Below are positions 42,249 to 51,846 of a stretch of 64,000 nucleotides of DNA, piece by piece. The position numbers and the translations under genes are program-made. The stretch's first letter is position 1. Every line of letters starts with the position of its first letter. The notes beneath the pieces are model-generated. The model was not told the DNA's origin. It saw only the letters and a list, made by a program, of their open reading frames with translations, and made no database searches. Source of the DNA: Nitzschia sp. DOCU1. Lineage: Eukaryota > Bacillariophyta > Bacillariophyceae > Bacillariales > Bacillariaceae. The stretch is taken from assembly GCA_951394045.1 (NCBI GenBank), contig OX595989.1, positions 186,001 through 250,000 of the forward strand. The letters run 5' to 3'.

Positions 42249-43092
42249 ATGTTGCGGAGCGTCCCTCTCTTCTTTGAAATTGGATGCACTCACGAATACT
42301 ATGATACGGGGATAGGGGCTTATCATTTCCCTATTGGGAGATGCACGTCGGTTCGCGCTTCCGTCACGAATTTCTTTGAGTGCTCGTGACTTGTTTTACC
42401 GCAACATCATCGTCGAAGAAGGCCCCTCTCACCCTCCACCACGAAAGCATCTCCGCTGACGTAATCCAAAACCCATTCAATAGTACCATGGGAGCCCATA
42501 ACAGATGGTCGCATACAGGGGTAGATTGACTGCTTCTCGTTATTGAAGAAGAAACAAAGAAATTCTAGCTCCTGATCTCGCTCGTGTTGTTGTCTGTTCT
42601 TTCAGAAATGCGTTTTTGCATATCATCATGCCGCTTCCGGCGCCTGCGGTCGTCAGCGGGGACCCGCCGAAAGAAGAAAGAGTCCTTCTTTCGCCGGCAG
42701 GTGGTACTGTAGCATGGGACCATTCTGCTAAAAAATAATAAAAAGAGAGACGAAGCAAGCTCGTCCAAGCAAGGCAAGCAGGGCACCATTGTTGCTTCGA
42801 CTTGGAGACGTCGTCCTAAATAAGCGGTCGAGTTTGTCGTTTGCGTGTTCGTCTGTCTGTCATGCCATCCCGTCGTCCTAAAAAGCGGTCACCCTGCCTT
42901 CCAAAGACGGCGCGAAGCACTGTACTACTAGTAGTAGAGGGAGAATGGAAGCAACGCATTGCACACAAGCAAGCACCAAGCACCTCTCATCGACACTTTC
43001 GTCCATTTCAGTGGTCTCTATTGTTCCACTACTCCTCTCTCTTTAGAACGCCCTTTTATCCATCTCCCTATTAGCTACGCTAATCTACTAGC
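42249..43092. other. Intergenic left of the LINE
   Basis: No gene is recognised. Before the LINE inserted, this stretch lay directly upstream of the gene now at 51847, so its right end (about 42900-43092) is the likely original promoter of that gene. It includes CTACTAGTAGTAG near 42925. Confidence 0.5.
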
Positions 43093-43109
43093 AACTTTCT
43101 TGCTTATTG
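43093..43109. repeat. Target-site duplication, left copy
   Basis: AACTTTCTTGCTTATTG, identical to 51783-51799. It borders the 3' end of the LINE (minus strand), directly beside the (GTTT)3 tail. Confidence 0.92.
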
Positions 43110-43270
43110 AAACAAACAAACAACGCAAAAGATTATACCAGTTAACTACTGGTATGCCTGAGAAGGCTTTAGAGACGCCGTGGTCAGGTGGTTTGGCACC
43201 ACCAGCCATCGAACGTCGGACTCATACCCCGCACACAACAATCCACAAGTAATTCCCCGAATGTAATTTT

Positions 43271-45859
43271 TTACTGGCCACGGCCAAGCCAGTTGGCCAT
43301 GAATGCTCGTTGGGGGGCCAGGGCCTGCGAACGGGCCTCCGATTCCATCTGGAAACGATCCCTCGCTCGCCGGAGGGATTCCAACCACTGTTCCCGTCGA
43401 AGCAGTGGGTAGGTCAGCACCGTAGCTAACGGGCGGCGATTCAGCCAGTGGCGATCACTGGGCCGCAGCGTGGCAGTTCCCAGGGCGAATTGTGCCCTGA
43501 TGTCGGTGTTAACCGCCTCACTCTGACGGAGTTTTTCTGGGGTAGCTGAGTGATGGAGGACGCCGTTCCGATGGCGCCACATGTCCCAACTAACCCCCTG
43601 GAGTTTCTTGATGATCTCCGTCATCCAGCGCCGCTCAGACCGCCGAAGACCATGCCGTTTAAAATAGGACACTTGCGCTGAAAGCCAGGCCGATCCGATA
43701 AAACCGTAAAGTAGGGGCTGCCACCCGATCCGGCCCTGTTGACGCCAAGCCCCTAGCAAGTGGGGGGAGGTAGGGGGTCGTGGATGGTTGCCCGAGCGCC
43801 ACGCATTCAAGTTGGAGATCAGCAACTCAGTGAGCTCCGGATCGGTTCGGAGGGACAGCATGTGGGTGCGAAGAGACTCCATGGTTTTGGTCCACGCCTC
43901 AGACGCCTGTTGGGCGGGGCACCGAAGAATGTGGGTTGAGTCCTCATCAGGGGCATCGCACCGTGGGCAGTTGGAGTGCGTCTGGCTGCGTCGTCGAAGC
44001 ATTTGTCGGCCCGCGCCGAGGTGTCCCGAGGTTAGTTTGACAGTTCTGCGTTGGTCGGCGAAGGGGAGAGAGCCAAAGGCCTCGCCGAGCAGGTCCCACC
44101 GAATGGATTGGATAGCCGAGGGGGGCCACTGAAATTTCGTCGCCCAGTAGGATTTTGTAGTACCCGCCCACACGTGACCATACAGTTCCCGCTTGTCCAA
44201 ACGCGATATGGAGTTACCTGCTACCAGAAGGGACCAACCGGGGGTAAGGGTGACCGGGGAGGGCCGCCAACGTTCAGCTAGCAGACGGTTGAGGTGTGCT
44301 TTAGCGAGACTGTCCATCAGAATATTATCCCTTGCCAGGGGCGAGAGAGCCGTCCAATTGGCGTGGTCATCCTGATGTCCTTCGATCCATTCCCATTCGA
44401 TGGTGATGGGAATGCGTCGAAGGCGGCGTTTGATCAATTGTAACAGATCAAAGTCAGGCTGGCCAGGATCTGGTGGCCAGTCGTCCCGCGCCTGATCCAG
44501 GGCGCTGCTCCCGTCGAGGCTAAGGGTCACTTTACCAGCACGGATATGGTGGATGACGCACAGTCCTTCGATAATTGTCAAGGAGGCCACGATGCCCGCC
44601 AGTTCGCTACGGTAGGCCGACTGATCATCCTCCCGGCCCGGAACCCGATTGACACAAAGGAATCGCTGTTTTCTGGATTCTGCTCGGAGCATGGCCGCCG
44701 AGGTGCCTAACGGTTTTTTGTACGAGCCATCCGATATGGCGCGGGCCGACCTATTTTTAATGGCCGCAACAACCGCCTCAGGCTCTTTAAACGATAAGCG
44801 TTCCACTGCCCATCGTTCGCCCGGGGGCAGGCGACTCACCCACTCGTCGAGTGTCGCCGGAGGAGCAGGAGGAGGGGTGGGGACTTGTAGCGTGGCAAGA
44901 CCGGTGATGCGATGAAAGGCGCCGAATGGTGATACAGAGCACGGAATGGCAGAGGGTGGGAGGGCTGCCATTTCTTGGGGGCCAATAAATCGGATAGTTT
45001 TAAGACGAGCCGCTCGTCCTGTCATTGTGGGGACTTGACGGAAGATTCGGAAGGTGTGGCCATCGCGACGGAACAGGGAGGTGGAGGCGGGGTCGTAATA
45101 CCAGCGTTGCATTCGGAGGGCAGTCGGATACCACTCACCAAGAAGATAATGGGCTTGACGATTGGGTAGAATGCTCGGGAAGGACAGCATAAGGGCACGT
45201 TGCCAAAGCCTCCAAAATGCCTTGGAAAGTGATGGGGCGGGGCGGGGCCACCGAATTAACGGATCAGGCAATTCACGACGTCCTTCCCAGGCCCACAACT
45301 CCACGGTGGCACCGTCCATACTGAGAATATGCGAAATTGCATACACCCCAAGAAAGAGGCGGCACTCGTTGAGCATAGAGAGCTCAACGCCACGGAAGCC
45401 AGCCTGGACAAAGGCCGGCATCAGATGCGCATCGTTGGAAGTGCGACTCGGTAGGGTCGGTAGCGGATCTTGAAAGGAAAGGTTGTGGTCTTGCATGTAT
45501 TCTAACAGGTCAGCCCACCAGCAAGTCGGAAGGGCCCTTTTCATGGTCTTGAAAGGGATATCTGAGAGGTGACCGGGGAAGCCAGCCTGCACCAGGAGCG
45601 CTTCGCCAGTCCCAACCAACAGGTCGTGGGTAATCGAGTCGGTCTGTGTTTCATCCAAAACCACATGAAGTTGCTTGAGGTATTGGAGATGGAACGGATG
45701 CATAATCGAAAGACCCAATTCGGATGGAGGGCCAAAAAGTATGTGGCGCGGAAAGGAGCTAACAAACCCTGCCTTTGGAAGATTGGCTTGGAGAATGGGA
45801 GCAAGGATGTAGGTCCATTGCTTCCAACTTAAGCTTAGAACCTCCATAGGGTACTCCAC
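43271..45859 (-). CDS. LINE ORF3: RT connection region, RNase H and CCHC finger
   Basis: 862 codons; the nominal first codon at 45859 is GTG and the first ATG is at 45847, but the frame is open further upstream into ORF2, so it is probably the continuation of ORF2 after a -1 shift rather than a separate start. The first third continues the RT thumb/connection (EYPMEVLSLSWKQWTYILAP). RNase HI follows at residues about 373-515, with acidic residues in AISDGSYKK, YRSELAGIVASL, LSLDGSSALDQA and ARDNILMDSLAK, the usual D-E-D-D set. A zinc finger CPRCDAPDEDSTHILRC lies near 630-647. RNase H removes the RNA template during second-strand synthesis. The end is charged and ordered (RRSERRWMTEIIKKLQG). 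Confidence 0.9.
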   Translation of the reverse strand: MEYPMEVLSLSWKQWTYILAPILQANLPKAGFVSSFPRHILFGPPSELGLSIMHPFHLQYLKQLHVVLDETQTDSITHDLLVGTGEALLVQAGFPGHLSDIPFKTMKRALPTCWWADLLEYMQDHNLSFQDPLPTLPSRTSNDAHLMPAFVQAGFRGVELSMLNECRLFLGVYAISHILSMDGATVELWAWEGRRELPDPLIRWPRPAPSLSKAFWRLWQRALMLSFPSILPNRQAHYLLGEWYPTALRMQRWYYDPASTSLFRRDGHTFRIFRQVPTMTGRAARLKTIRFIGPQEMAALPPSAIPCSVSPFGAFHRITGLATLQVPTPPPAPPATLDEWVSRLPPGERWAVERLSFKEPEAVVAAIKNRSARAISDGSYKKPLGTSAAMLRAESRKQRFLCVNRVPGREDDQSAYRSELAGIVASLTIIEGLCVIHHIRAGKVTLSLDGSSALDQARDDWPPDPGQPDFDLLQLIKRRLRRIPITIEWEWIEGHQDDHANWTALSPLARDNILMDSLAKAHLNRLLAERWRPSPVTLTPGWSLLVAGNSISRLDKRELYGHVWAGTTKSYWATKFQWPPSAIQSIRWDLLGEAFGSLPFADQRRTVKLTSGHLGAGRQMLRRRSQTHSNCPRCDAPDEDSTHILRCPAQQASEAWTKTMESLRTHMLSLRTDPELTELLISNLNAWRSGNHPRPPTSPHLLGAWRQQGRIGWQPLLYGFIGSAWLSAQVSYFKRHGLRRSERRWMTEIIKKLQGVSWDMWRHRNGVLHHSATPEKLRQSEAVNTDIRAQFALGTATLRPSDRHWLNRRPLATVLTYPLLRREQWLESLRRARDRFQMESEARSQALAPQRAFMANWLGRGQ

Positions 45860-45879
45860 GGTTTTCAGTATCGTAGATT

Positions 45880-48800
45880 TCAGCGCGTACCATGCTTCCC
45901 ATTTCGAGACGAAGCCTTTTTTAGGTGATCGCGATACAGCATGGCTTTTTCACGTAGGATCTCCACTTGGCGTTTGCAGTTACCGTCCATAGCCAGAAAG
46001 ACTCCCAGAGTTTCTCGTGCCTTGGAGGGCTCAAGACGTTCAAGGACAATCCGCTCGCCTGTATGTTCCTTCACGTCAACCACACCAGGCATATCGGTGG
46101 CAGAACGGTATGTCCAAATCCGTCCCGTCCATCTGAAGTCAATCAGGTACCAATAACTTTTGTCTTTTGCCTGGAGGGCCGCCCCCGTGGCGGCGCTGCC
46201 AGCTTCCCAGTGGTCGATGCAGCGTTGGACTTGTGGGACTAATGTTTCCCCCGTTGTATGAATATCGCGGGCAGTATGTACGATATCAGTATCGTCCACG
46301 AAGGCGTAGCAGACAAAAGAGAGCAGTCGACACGAAAGTGCGGAGACCATGGAAAGTCCGAATCCCGCGGTGTGGAGCATGGCGATGAGCGGAGTGCTCA
46401 GAACCGCCCAGCCCGCAGGGCCGCATCCGTTGCCTTGTCCTACGCCCATCAGAGGGAGAAGACGCGCGGCCGTGTACCCGAGAACGGAGTCGCCGAACGC
46501 CGTGCGAATGCAGTGCCATGCGGTTTGTAGAGTCAGCAGCATCGAGAGAACAGCATTCGAGGCCACGCCCTGTCGTACCATCGCCAAAAAAAGGAGGGAG
46601 TGAACGATGCGATCGTAACATGATTTGAAGTCGGTGGAGCAGAGTGCGCCTGCTAGCCAGGTCAAACGAAGAAAGTCCATCGTAAGCCGTTTATTCAAGG
46701 CGGCAAGGATGGAACGATGGCCTTTACGACTGCCATATTGTTCCCGAGCAATGCTGCCAGCTGCCTCCGCATTGGCCATCATATCCCTCCCCATCTTCTT
46801 GTTGTTCATATTAAACTCTGCATGCATTAGGGTGATGGTGCGCATCTTTTCGATGTCGTATACACCGGCCTTTTTCAGAATCTCCACATCTGTAATCTTT
46901 TTCCAAAGCTGTGGAGAAAAACCAAACTGGGCGGGTAAAGAACGAAGACCAGCATCAAAGGCGCAGAGTACCGGATCTTCGGTGGTAGCTTTGTAATGAC
47001 TGATCGAGGGGCCGGACGGTTCGGCCGAGACAGTTTCTTTTTGTCGTTTCCATGCTGTACGTTGTTCGTCGACCGAGACGGTGGGATCCAGAGAGGGCCG
47101 GTTGGAAATAGAGTCGGGGATATACATTTCCTTCAGGATCTTCACGGCGATAGGATCAGCCCCGGGGGTACCTTCATAAGTGCCAGCCAGAATGGAGGGG
47201 ATTGCTGGACCGTCGCCTAGCAGTCCCAGCTCGGAAAGCAGGGGTTCTGTCAGCGGTGGGGTGCCCTCTGTCTGGCTAAAACCCCGGATATTTTCTTCAA
47301 TGCACGTCAGTTCGATGTCCTCCTTTTCAGTGCGACAGTGACGGACGCCATCAATGGTTACGTAGACTTGGGTGGTGGCGTTGCGGTCCAGCTTCCCTCG
47401 CATTCGTTTTACATTCCGAGCAACCTGTTTCTGTTGTTCGACCTGACGCATCCTCCGAAGTTCCTGTTCGACCATGCAGCCCAGACGCTTGGCCCGCTCT
47501 TTGGCCAACGTTTCCAGGAATTCGTCGCGCCAATTATGGGCGTCCTTTTTGGCGACCTTATACTCGGAGTGGGCTTGTTTCAGGAGGGTGATAATTTCTT
47601 CCTCGGAGCAGGCAAAAGGGTTTAGGTCCGGTGGTAGGTCCACTTTTTTGCAGCGTCGCCGTAATAGTTTCCGGCTGATAGCGGTGCCTTTTGCCCGAAG
47701 GAGCATTCCGGCCCACAGGGAAATAGCATCACGGTATCGTTGCAGCTTGGGAGACCATGGAACCAGGCCCATACGCAAGCGCCGCAGGTTGTTTTCTACT
47801 TGAAGACGGGCCGTTTGCTGCAAGGTGTGGATACGGTTGTATTCATCTTCCAGTGTGCGAGACCATCCTTCGAGTAAGCCTTTTTCTTGAAGAACCTGAA
47901 GATCGTCAATTAGTCCGGCCGATTCGATGCGCTCCCGAAAGCGTTGGTTAAAAAGTTGGACCAGTTTTGGGTTGCTAGTGTTCAGCTTCCGAGCTTTGGG
48001 AGGGATGAAGGGATGGGTGTTATAACCGAAGGCGTCAGCAAAGGAAATGTCGAGCCACAAGGCGCGATGATCGGAAGGGCAGCCTGCCCCAAATTCCAGA
48101 TAACCAGCCGACAAGGGCCGAATTCCCGGAGTGACCCAGATGCCGTCAATAGGAGTACGGTTGGTGTTCCTGTTGTATGTCGCGGGAGGAGAGCAGCGGG
48201 AATGCTTAGCCAAGATCGCTTCCTTCATATCTAGAAGTTGGAAAAACTCTGCCAATCGCCCTGACCGAACATCTTCATTTGCGTCCATCATCACGATTAG
48301 CTGATCGCCTTGTTGATGCCAGTCCGAAAGGGCGAGGAACAGGTCATCCAGCATGGCTTTCCTTGGGTCAGTGTCCGGGGATCGGCCCTGTTTTGTGAAT
48401 ACGCGAAGGTGCTGTTGGAAGGCGGATTCCGGGCCATCTGAGTCGCATGGGCGGTACGCCGATATAACCCGAAGGCGGTGGTGTTGTTGGCCTTCTAAAA
48501 GGAACCAGCACCAACGGCCAAGGCCGGAGGGATCCCGACCTCGGTCGATAACCCGGCGGGACGTGTCATCTGTGGCAACCAGTCCGACTCCCCCGACTTG
48601 GTACACCCCAGTCGGAGCAGTATCTTCCTTGTTCCAAGCCATCACCGATGTAGACGAGCGCAGTTTGCCCATGATTCGCTCGAACCACTGATTGTGCGCA
48701 GGGACCATCGTCCAGCAAAGGCCAATTTCGCTCATCCCCATAATGTCGATATCTCGGTGGACGAGCATGTCGATGAGCTGGCGGGACTTGTAGATGCGCT

Positions 48801-49086
48801 TATCCAGGGGTAGGTTGGAGATGTTTTGGTATAACAGCCGAATAGAGCCCGTGGGTTTGGCTTCCATAACGTCCCCGAATGGCTCCAGGTCTTCTTGGTC
48901 GATATTTCTTCTAAGTAAATTGTATTGATGCATTGTTTGTTTCTTGGTTCGCCGTAGTTTGCAGGTCTTGGTTTGTTTTTTCTTTGATGTAACATGTAGT
49001 GCTTGATGTTCCCCGTTTTCTCCCCGTTTGCCTCGATCCCACAGCCTACGCCAATTGGAAATCAAGGAATCAAGGAGACTACCCAT
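45880..49086 (-). CDS. LINE ORF2: AP-type endonuclease and reverse transcriptase
   Basis: 1068 codons from the ATG at 49086, which overlaps the end of ORF1. The endonuclease/exonuclease/phosphatase domain spans residues about 80-345: LLYQNISNL, MGMSEIGL, VIMMDANEDVR, NTNRTPIDGIWVTPG and SDHRALWLD, with the Asn, Glu, Asp-x-Asn and Ser-Asp-His catalytic set. The reverse transcriptase spans about 690-1000: CSTDFKSCYDRI (motif A, about 815), GVGQGNGCGPAGWAVLS (motif B) and YAFVDDTDIV (motif C, catalytic Asp pair, about 927). The N-terminal 60 residues are basic. The frame stops at 45880, only 12 codons after the heptamer A AAA AAG, and cuts the thumb domain; the rest is in ORF3. Confidence 0.93.
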   Translation of the reverse strand: MGSLLDSLISNWRRLWDRGKRGENGEHQALHVTSKKKQTKTCKLRRTKKQTMHQYNLLRRNIDQEDLEPFGDVMEAKPTGSIRLLYQNISNLPLDKRIYKSRQLIDMLVHRDIDIMGMSEIGLCWTMVPAHNQWFERIMGKLRSSTSVMAWNKEDTAPTGVYQVGGVGLVATDDTSRRVIDRGRDPSGLGRWCWFLLEGQQHHRLRVISAYRPCDSDGPESAFQQHLRVFTKQGRSPDTDPRKAMLDDLFLALSDWHQQGDQLIVMMDANEDVRSGRLAEFFQLLDMKEAILAKHSRCSPPATYNRNTNRTPIDGIWVTPGIRPLSAGYLEFGAGCPSDHRALWLDISFADAFGYNTHPFIPPKARKLNTSNPKLVQLFNQRFRERIESAGLIDDLQVLQEKGLLEGWSRTLEDEYNRIHTLQQTARLQVENNLRRLRMGLVPWSPKLQRYRDAISLWAGMLLRAKGTAISRKLLRRRCKKVDLPPDLNPFACSEEEIITLLKQAHSEYKVAKKDAHNWRDEFLETLAKERAKRLGCMVEQELRRMRQVEQQKQVARNVKRMRGKLDRNATTQVYVTIDGVRHCRTEKEDIELTCIEENIRGFSQTEGTPPLTEPLLSELGLLGDGPAIPSILAGTYEGTPGADPIAVKILKEMYIPDSISNRPSLDPTVSVDEQRTAWKRQKETVSAEPSGPSISHYKATTEDPVLCAFDAGLRSLPAQFGFSPQLWKKITDVEILKKAGVYDIEKMRTITLMHAEFNMNNKKMGRDMMANAEAAGSIAREQYGSRKGHRSILAALNKRLTMDFLRLTWLAGALCSTDFKSCYDRIVHSLLFLAMVRQGVASNAVLSMLLTLQTAWHCIRTAFGDSVLGYTAARLLPLMGVGQGNGCGPAGWAVLSTPLIAMLHTAGFGLSMVSALSCRLLSFVCYAFVDDTDIVHTARDIHTTGETLVPQVQRCIDHWEAGSAATGAALQAKDKSYWYLIDFRWTGRIWTYRSATDMPGVVDVKEHTGERIVLERLEPSKARETLGVFLAMDGNCKRQVEILREKAMLYRDHLKKASSRNGKHGTR
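45916..45922 (-). other. Candidate -1 ribosomal frameshift heptamer A AAA AAG
   Basis: On the minus strand the ORF2 frame reads CTA AAA AAG, so the heptamer sits in the X XXY YYZ phase required for tandem tRNA slippage. Slipping back one base leads straight into ORF3 (GFVSKWEAWYALKS), which continues the RT thumb. The alternative is loss of one A from a run of seven, by mutation or sequencing error. Confidence 0.6.
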
Positions 49087-51646
49087 TGGCGCTCCCCTGT
49101 GCTGCGTTCTGAGCGGCCAACTCGGAGGCGGTCGTGGGAGCAGCTGGGGGAGTTTCGGGAGAGGGGGCCTTCGTCGAAAGCGACATCATGGATAGATCGG
49201 GTTCATGCTCCACCGTGGACAAGGACATCTGGTCGGAAGCTCCGGGTTGTCCATCAGGGGGGCGGCGGTAGTCTGGTGGGAGACCAAGGCTGGCCAGGAT
49301 GGCAGCTCGCGCAGACGGATTCGCCAGCAGGGAGTCGGTGGTGGATAGGAGATCCGACGGTTCGGACTGTTCGGAAACCGAAATGGTTGAGGGAGGTGCC
49401 TCGTGGCTCTTTGGTTCCCCGTCGGTTTCCGATAGGGCTTGGCGGTAGTTGGCAGTGACGGGTGGCTGCTGCAACCGCTTAGTAGCGATGGAATCGCTAT
49501 CGTTGAAATTCCCCTTGCCGGAGGAAACTAAGTCCAGACTAAAATTCAATAGAATCGGTTCTCCATCCCCTGGTGGCTCCGAATCCACCGAGGCTTCGTC
49601 ATCGGAATCCAACCCGGTAGAAAAGGTTTGGGCATAGTACTCATCAACCGTCATGTTAAGAGCTGCTTTTTCGACCACACCACGCAAGGGACACCACGCA
49701 TAGTCCTCATAGCGAAGGCGAGAGTCGGCTTCAAACCACTCCCAAGCGGCCTCGCCCAAATGAGCGGCCAGAATCACTGGGAGAGAAGTCAGAGCGTAGC
49801 CGGCCTCTATTGCCACATTCGCATGGAACGCAAAAATGAGGTCAGTGGTTTCAACATCTTCTTCGACTCCAAGAAAGAGGCCCAAAGAAGGAAATTGAAC
49901 GGAACGAAGACCCATAAGAGCATCCCTGCAGGTAACCGTGCCACCGGAGATGGGTCTGTCCAGCCCGAGGCATCCACTAACGCGCGAAGTCGAAGATTTC
50001 TCAAGAAACTGTTTCTGTTTATAGACAGCCCGCTGCGCTGCCCGGCCAGAAGCAGGAGTCTTGACAAAGCGATTGTCGTATACGTTGGGAATAAACTTTG
50101 CGCGCAGTCCGAGCGGAGTATTTTTTCCGTCCGAAGCCGAGGAATATACTTTCTGAAGGATGGACCTGGCCTGAACAATGTCTTTGTCGGAGCAGAAAAT
50201 ATGGACCGCCTTATTCATACCACGGTTTTTCCAAGAGTCCGCATTCTTTGTACGGCGGACAACGTCTTGGACGCGAAATTCCAGCGAGACCGTTTCGAGC
50301 CCAGGAACCAAGCGGTGTGCCGCCATAAATGAGTCCTCGCTAAACACGTCTTGGTGAGTGCCTAAAAGCCAACCGGCCTCGGTAACGTCCCGTGCCTGAA
50401 TCGGTTCCACTCGACCGGCCGCCCAGAAGGAGGCCAGAAGACTCTGGAAATCTTCATGCTCAAAAGCCACCGGGTCGCCATCGAAGGCAACGAGGCAGCG
50501 AGCGTACGGGGTGCGCCCAGTTGAGGTCCAGATCCCGTTTTGAAAATAAATCTGAAAACCCGAGCGATTTTTGGGGAGGGACACACTGCTATTCTTGCGA
50601 AGAGCGCGAGTAAGAGGGCATTTTGGATCCCACGGAAGGATCATGGCCGTGGGGTCCGTGGTCCACAAGGCTTCGGCAATCTTCGCAATGTGCTGGCCCA
50701 CCTCGGCCTGCATATCCTGCAGCGACTCTTTTTCCAGTGGGGGGAGAGTAAATTTCATGAATAATTGGTGGTTGCGCTGGAATTTCGACGGGGCCTTTTC
50801 TTGTTCTTTCTTGAGGCTGGGTTTGTCAACCTTCCTGACGATGCTATATGGATTGACCGGTATGGCAAAGGAGGTTTTGCCAGGGGGCTTTTGTGCTGGG
50901 GGCTTTTTGCTCTTGAGGGCGGATGGGAGGCTGGTGGGCACCTTGCTGAGGTCGATGATAGCCGCTGGGGCCGGGGCCGGGCGTTTAGCATGAAAAAATT
51001 GACGATCTTTCCACGGGGCGCCGAATAACTTGTGGGCGGCCATCCAGGAAACCGTAGCATCCGTAGCCCGAAGGGCCGACCCATCCCAGTACACCTCGTT
51101 GTCAAACATTTGGAGGGGGTCCGAGGCCGCCAATTTAATGGCTAGATCTCGTATCTGCTTACCCTCTGCCACGGAATACAACTCATCTTGGCTATCGAAG
51201 GCCCGGTCAAAGAGCTTCGAGAAGTGGTGGATGGAAAGGGCTTCTTTGCTAAATTCCAAGCCCACCAAACGACGAACACCCCGTGCCATTTCGTGCCAGC
51301 AATCAGCCGAAGCTTCGGAACCCGGGTCCTGGGTAAAAAGCTGAGAAGAAGAGGTGAAGGTCGAGTACTTGTCGGGGGCATGGACCTTCCAACGAGTGGT
51401 AGAGGGACGAATTTCATCATCCCAAAACTTGGCACTTTCGACTGGTACAAGTTGTACAGTACTTGTACGAGCAGCAGTCGGCTGCAAGTCTGGGGAATCC
51501 GGGTCGAAGAGACGGCGGCCTTCGGCTGGTGCATCCACCTCCATAACCGCAGTCCCATCATCCTTGCGTGGTTTCTGCTTGCTACGGATGTTGGGGGAGG
51601 GTTCAGGCGTGCCGGTAGGGGTAGACGGATTGCGTTTCATGGTCAT
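49079..51646 (-). CDS. LINE ORF1: gag-like protein
   Basis: The open frame reaches 51685 with a non-ATG codon; the first ATG is at 51646 (MTMKRNPSTPTGTPEP), giving 855 residues. The N-terminus is basic and Pro/Ser rich. The middle (residues about 70-620) looks folded, with repeated aromatic/charged helices (FDRAFDSQDELYSVAEGKQI, WDGSALRATDATVSWMAAHK, GFQIYFQNGIWTSTGRTPYA). The C-terminal 150 residues are acidic and Pro/Ser rich (SETDGEPKSHEAPPS). No CCHC knuckle is seen. ORF1 proteins bind element RNA and chaperone integration; that role is assigned by position. Its stop codon overlaps the ORF2 start (ATGGGTAG). Confidence 0.85.
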   Translation of the reverse strand: MTMKRNPSTPTGTPEPSPNIRSKQKPRKDDGTAVMEVDAPAEGRRLFDPDSPDLQPTAARTSTVQLVPVESAKFWDDEIRPSTTRWKVHAPDKYSTFTSSSQLFTQDPGSEASADCWHEMARGVRRLVGLEFSKEALSIHHFSKLFDRAFDSQDELYSVAEGKQIRDLAIKLAASDPLQMFDNEVYWDGSALRATDATVSWMAAHKLFGAPWKDRQFFHAKRPAPAPAAIIDLSKVPTSLPSALKSKKPPAQKPPGKTSFAIPVNPYSIVRKVDKPSLKKEQEKAPSKFQRNHQLFMKFTLPPLEKESLQDMQAEVGQHIAKIAEALWTTDPTAMILPWDPKCPLTRALRKNSSVSLPKNRSGFQIYFQNGIWTSTGRTPYARCLVAFDGDPVAFEHEDFQSLLASFWAAGRVEPIQARDVTEAGWLLGTHQDVFSEDSFMAAHRLVPGLETVSLEFRVQDVVRRTKNADSWKNRGMNKAVHIFCSDKDIVQARSILQKVYSSASDGKNTPLGLRAKFIPNVYDNRFVKTPASGRAAQRAVYKQKQFLEKSSTSRVSGCLGLDRPISGGTVTCRDALMGLRSVQFPSLGLFLGVEEDVETTDLIFAFHANVAIEAGYALTSLPVILAAHLGEAAWEWFEADSRLRYEDYAWCPLRGVVEKAALNMTVDEYYAQTFSTGLDSDDEASVDSEPPGDGEPILLNFSLDLVSSGKGNFNDSDSIATKRLQQPPVTANYRQALSETDGEPKSHEAPPSTISVSEQSEPSDLLSTTDSLLANPSARAAILASLGLPPDYRRPPDGQPGASDQMSLSTVEHEPDLSMMSLSTKAPSPETPPAAPTTASELAAQNAAQGSANG

Positions 51647-51782
51647 GGTGAGGGGGTTTTTGTGGTCGTGAGTGGTTGTGTACACGTTGGTTGAAATTAT
51701 TACTGCGGCGCGCCTGGGCGGCCGATTTTTTCTCCTGCAATTTTTTGCGCGGTCGTGTTGACTGCTGACGGCTGACGGAAGT

Positions 51783-51799
51783 AACTTTCTTGCTTATTG
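51783..51799. repeat. Target-site duplication, right copy
   Basis: AACTTTCTTGCTTATTG, identical to 43093-43109, adjoining the 5' end of the LINE and 47 bp before the next gene's ATG. Confidence 0.92.
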
Positions 51800-51846
51800 T
51801 TGATACAGCGTTGCAGAAACGCAACTCTGTTGCAACAAAAGAAACA

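Larger units (their letters stand above)
41293..42385 (+). repeat. Direct repeat of about 130 bp flanking an inverted-repeat element
   Basis: The left copy (about 41293-41411) and right copy (about 42251-42385) share GATAGGGGCTTATCATTT, CTATTGGGAGATGC, CGGTTCGCGCTTCCGTCACG and AATTTCTTTGAG. The inverted-repeat element at 41431-42248 lies between them. Confidence 0.8.
43110..51782 (-). mobile_element. Complete 8,673-bp LINE (APE-type, with RNase H) with 17-bp target-site duplication
   Basis: Read on the minus strand: about 136 bp of 5' leader, ORF1 (gag-like), ORF2 (AP-like endonuclease and reverse transcriptase), ORF3 (RNase H, zinc finger), about 160 bp of 3' UTR and a tail of GTTGTTTGTTTGTTT. 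Identical 17-bp sequences flank it exactly (43093-43109, 51783-51799), the mark of target-primed reverse transcription. Domain order and simple-repeat tail resemble I-group LINEs. All frames are intact apart from the ORF2/ORF3 shift, so the copy is young and possibly active. ORF1 and ORF2 overlap by 8 nt. Its 5' end points toward the gene at 51847. Confidence 0.93.
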
